Part shown: piece after piece, positions 60,545 to 64,000 of the stretch
Position numbering within the stretch: position 1 is the stretch's first letter
Layout of the letters: the number at the start of each line of letters is the position of its first letter
Origin: Acidobacteriota bacterium
GTDB lineage: Bacteria > Acidobacteriota > Thermoanaerobaculia > Thermoanaerobaculales > Thermoanaerobaculaceae
DNA: 64,000 nt
Reading direction: 5' to 3'
NCBI GenBank assembly: GCA_016213675.1
Contig: JACQZW010000033.1
Span: forward strand, 62,001 to 126,000
Notes under the pieces: generated by a model
The model's input: only the letters and a program-made list of their open reading frames with translations
The model's database searches: none
What the model was told of the DNA's origin: nothing
Position numbers and translations under genes: made by a program

Positions 60545-62956
60545 ATGGGAAAGCAGCTCCTCAGGTGGTTGCTCGCCGGCACCTTCGTCGGCCTGGCGAT
60601 CGGCGCCGTGATCGGCCTCGTCCTCTCCCGTTTCATCAAGCTGCCCGCCGTCGAGTCGCTCACCTCCTACCGGCCGTCGGCGGCGACCCAGGTCCGCGCA
60701 CGCGACGGTTCACTCATCGCGACCTTCGCCAACGAGCGTCGCATCCCGCTGACCACTGAGCAGATTCCGAGCGTATTCCGAGACGCCGTGATCGCCGTCG
60801 AGGACGCCAGCTTCTACAGGCACACCGGAGTCGACCCGAAGGGCATCGCGCGGGCGGTCTTCCGCAACCTCCTGTCGCGCCGCACCACCGGCCAGGGCGG
60901 CTCGACGATCACCCAGCAGCTCGCCCGCACGCTCTTCCTCACCCCCGAGAAGAGGTGGGATCGTAAGGTCAAGGAGGCTGTGCTCGCCATCGAAATCGAG
61001 CAGAAATTCTCCAAGGACCAGATCTTCACGCTGTACGCCAACCAGGTGAACTTCGGTCACGGCAACTACGGCGTCGAGGCGGCATCGCGCTTCTACCTCG
61101 GCAAGCCCGCCGGCCAGCTCACGCTCCCCGAGGCCGCGCTGCTCGCCGGGCTGCCGCAGCGCCCGACCGACCTGTCGCCGATCTCCAACCCGTCGCGTGC
61201 CCTGTCGCGGCGCAATCACGTGCTCGAGAGGATGTTCGAGGAGCGGATGATCGACGCGGCGGCCCTCCGTACGGCGCGCGAGACGCCGCTCGCCGTCGAC
61301 CCGCACTACGATCGCAACCCCACTGCCGCGTACTTCATCGAGGAGGTCCGGCGTGCGGTCGAGGACCGGTTTGGCTCGCGCCAGATGCTCGAGGGCGGCC
61401 TCCACGTCGAAACGACGCTCGACCCGAACCTCCAGGCGCGCGCGGAGTCGTCGCTGCGCGAGGGGCTGGTCGCCCTGCAGCGGCGGCTCGGCTGGCCGCG
61501 CGCGCGCCGCAACCTGCAGGTCGAGGGGATCGGCGACCTCCACGGCTGGCGCGACCCGAGCTGGTCGTTCCTCGAGTGGCGCAAGGGCGAGCTCGTCCAC
61601 GCCGTGGTTCTCGAACCGCGCGAAAAGGCCGCCTCGCTGACGATCGCCGGTCGCTCGGCCGAGCTCCTCCTGGAGTCCGCGCGGTGGACCGGTCGCAACG
61701 ACTTGACCCGCATCATGAACCGCGGGGACGTCCTGCTCGTCCGCCTCGGTGAGGTCCGGCCCGACCACACCAAACCGATCCCGGTGGAGCTCGAGCCCGA
61801 GCCACGGGTCGAAGGCTCGCTCGTCGTGATCGACAACCGCACCGGGGCGATCCTCGCCCTGGTCGGAGGCTTCGACTTCGATCGCTCCCAGTTCGACCGC
61901 GCAATGCAGGCGAAACGCCAATGCGGCTCGGCGTTCAAGCCCTTCGTCTTCCTCGCCGCCTGGGAGCAGGGATTCTCCCCGAACGAGACCATCTACGACG
62001 GGCCGTGCCTGCTCCCCGACCAGAGTGGCCTGCCAACCTACGTCCCTCTCAACTACGAGCGAAAGTACTTCGGTACGATCACGCTGCGCGAGGCACTCGA
62101 GCGCTCGCACAACGCGTCGGCGGTCAAGCTGCAGCAGATGGTCACGGGCGATTCGGTCATCGATGTCGCACGTCGCCTCGGCATGAAGGAGAAGCTCGCC
62201 CCCTACCCGACTCTCGCCCTGGGCGCCTTCGAGGTGACGCTCGTCGACCTCGCCGCCGCGTATTCCGGCATCGCCAACCGCGGCGAGGTCGCCGAGCCGT
62301 ACTTCATCTCGCGCGTCAAGGACGCGGACGGCAAGGTCATTGGCGAGTCGCGACCAAGGGTGCGGCAAGCGTTGCGCCCAGAGGTGGCGTACCTCATGAC
62401 CCATGTCATGGAGGGGGTCATCGATCGCGGCACGGCAGGCTCGGCCGCCGGCTTGCCCGGCAACCTCGCGGGCAAGACCGGCACGACGGACGACTACACC
62501 GATGCCTGGTTCATCGGCTCGACGCCACGGATCACCTGCGGGGGGTGGGTCGGCCGCGACTTGAAGGAGCCGATCGGCCGCAAGATGACCGGGGCCGAGG
62601 CGGCCCTACCGACCTGGATCCGGTTCATGAAGCCGTACCTGGAGGCTCTCCCCGACAGCATTCGGAACGAGGAGTTCGCGGTGCCGACCGGGGTCGTCCT
62701 GGTGCCGGTCGACAAGCGGACCGGCCTACGCGCAACTCCTGCCTGCGGTAACGACGTCTTGCTCGAAGCCGTGCTCGCGGGTCACGAACCGCCTGAGTGC
62801 TCGCCTCAGATGCACTCCATCGCGGACCTGGGCTGGCTCGAACAGCTCCCCTACTACACACCGCGACCGAACGAGCCGCCGACGACCGCTGCCGCCATCG
62901 AGGCCGCGTTCAGCAAGATGGCCGGGCAGGACCAGAGCAGGAAGGCCGGAAACTGA
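60545..62956 (+). CDS. Class A penicillin-binding protein (PBP1A-type)
   Basis: 803 residues from the ATG at 60545; the open frame further up runs through a repeat. One N-terminal helix (LLAGTFVGLAIGAVIGLVLS). GT51 transglycosylase: AVEDASFYRHTGVDPKGIARA (catalytic Glu), GGSTITQQLARTLFL, and KDQIFTLYANQVNFGHG. Transpeptidase: Ser462-x-x-Lys465 (CGSAFKPF), SHN, and KTGTT. It polymerises and crosslinks peptidoglycan in the periplasm. The ~75-residue region between the two domains (RNLQVEGIGDLHGWRDPSWSFLEWRKGELVHAVVLEP) looks like an OB-type insert. Confidence 0.95.
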   Translation: MGKQLLRWLLAGTFVGLAIGAVIGLVLSRFIKLPAVESLTSYRPSAATQVRARDGSLIATFANERRIPLTTEQIPSVFRDAVIAVEDASFYRHTGVDPKGIARAVFRNLLSRRTTGQGGSTITQQLARTLFLTPEKRWDRKVKEAVLAIEIEQKFSKDQIFTLYANQVNFGHGNYGVEAASRFYLGKPAGQLTLPEAALLAGLPQRPTDLSPISNPSRALSRRNHVLERMFEERMIDAAALRTARETPLAVDPHYDRNPTAAYFIEEVRRAVEDRFGSRQMLEGGLHVETTLDPNLQARAESSLREGLVALQRRLGWPRARRNLQVEGIGDLHGWRDPSWSFLEWRKGELVHAVVLEPREKAASLTIAGRSAELLLESARWTGRNDLTRIMNRGDVLLVRLGEVRPDHTKPIPVELEPEPRVEGSLVVIDNRTGAILALVGGFDFDRSQFDRAMQAKRQCGSAFKPFVFLAAWEQGFSPNETIYDGPCLLPDQSGLPTYVPLNYERKYFGTITLREALERSHNASAVKLQQMVTGDSVIDVARRLGMKEKLAPYPTLALGAFEVTLVDLAAAYSGIANRGEVAEPYFISRVKDADGKVIGESRPRVRQALRPEVAYLMTHVMEGVIDRGTAGSAAGLPGNLAGKTGTTDDYTDAWFIGSTPRITCGGWVGRDLKEPIGRKMTGAEAALPTWIRFMKPYLEALPDSIRNEEFAVPTGVVLVPVDKRTGLRATPACGNDVLLEAVLAGHEPPECSPQMHSIADLGWLEQLPYYTPRPNEPPTTAAAIEAAFSKMAGQDQSRKAGN

Positions 62957-63127
62957 TTCCAGACCGTGGCCCGGGGCCGGCAGACTCCTGGGAGGAACCA
63001 TCCGATTCCGTGAGGGGGACGCCTTGCCGACCCGACTCCGCGACCCATCTGCCGTGGTAAACTTCCGGCCCGTATGGCGCCAACGACCGTCCACCGCGTC
63101 GCGAGCCTGTCCACAGCCTGAGCAACC

Positions 63128-64000
<873 letters not shown>

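Overview
The window is a gene-dense, very GC-rich chromosome segment from a Gram-negative bacterium. Evidence for an outer membrane is an Oar-like TonB-dependent receptor with a C-terminal phenylalanine, a lipoprotein, and several Sec-signal secreted proteins. The mix (receptor with carboxypeptidase-regulatory domain, CadC-like winged-helix/TPR regulator, Hanks-type kinase, ECF sigma metal-sensing set, DUF502 protein) resembles Acidobacteriota such as the Thermoanaerobaculia. That placement is inference from gene content only. Promoters that can be read have the form TTGACA-N17-TAGAxT. No rRNA, CRISPR array or intact insertion sequence is present.

Layout. 0-12.4 kb (+ strand): a 5'-truncated winged-helix/TPR regulator, the TonB receptor, an NAD-dependent epimerase, a large secreted endonuclease/phosphatase-like protein and an Nramp-UspA fusion. 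12.45-15.0 kb: a less orderly accessory patch with interspersed repeats, two small genes resembling integron cassettes, and a CopG-nucleotidyltransferase pair. 15.1-20.8 kb (- strand): a lipoprotein, a hydrolase, YitT and a membrane protein in one operon, then a kinase with an FHA-like C-terminus. 20.95-36.9 kb (- strand): one supra-operon, aroDE-hisZGDCBHAF-hisIE-trpEGDCFBA. 37.0-43.9 kb (- strand): rsmA-rnj-uppP-ftsK-orf103-two TPP-decarboxylase subunits. 43.9-48.4 kb (+): thioredoxin, hydrolase, prohibitin-like protein, K+ channel and FAH-family protein. 48.4-50.4 kb: a short MgtE and tRNA-Cys and tRNA-Gly in a repeat-rich stretch. 50.4-55.9 kb (+): ECF sigma, anti-sigma, sensor-like protein and Cys-rich protein, then DUF502, nth, tdk and an AHSA1-like protein. 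56-60.3 kb (-): two secreted proteins, uvrB and a small membrane protein. 60.5-64 kb (+): a class A penicillin-binding protein and a PiT phosphate transporter cut by the window edge.

The main discovery is the control region of the 16-gene supra-operon. Upstream of aroDE on the minus strand, a TTGACA promoter is followed almost at once by an unannotated 18-codon reading frame, MRIETRRHHHHWHWTVRR, with five His and two Trp codons within seven. It is followed by five alternately complementary RNA segments. The last segment contains the Shine-Dalgarno sequence of aroDE. This has the structure of a ribosome-mediated attenuator that senses both histidine and tryptophan and controls a combined shikimate/His/Trp operon. 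The genes supply the shikimate-to-chorismate branch (AroD-AroE fusion), all of tryptophan synthesis from chorismate, and all of histidine synthesis except histidinol-phosphate phosphatase.

Two further themes stand out. First, short-period degenerate tandem repeats occur between genes and have entered coding sequence in hisF (a loop) and the 5' ends of hisB and hisIE. Second, three unrelated secreted proteins end in the same tail, PVEL-x-x-[FL]-[ST]-[VA]-[ED], a possible sorting or anchoring tag.
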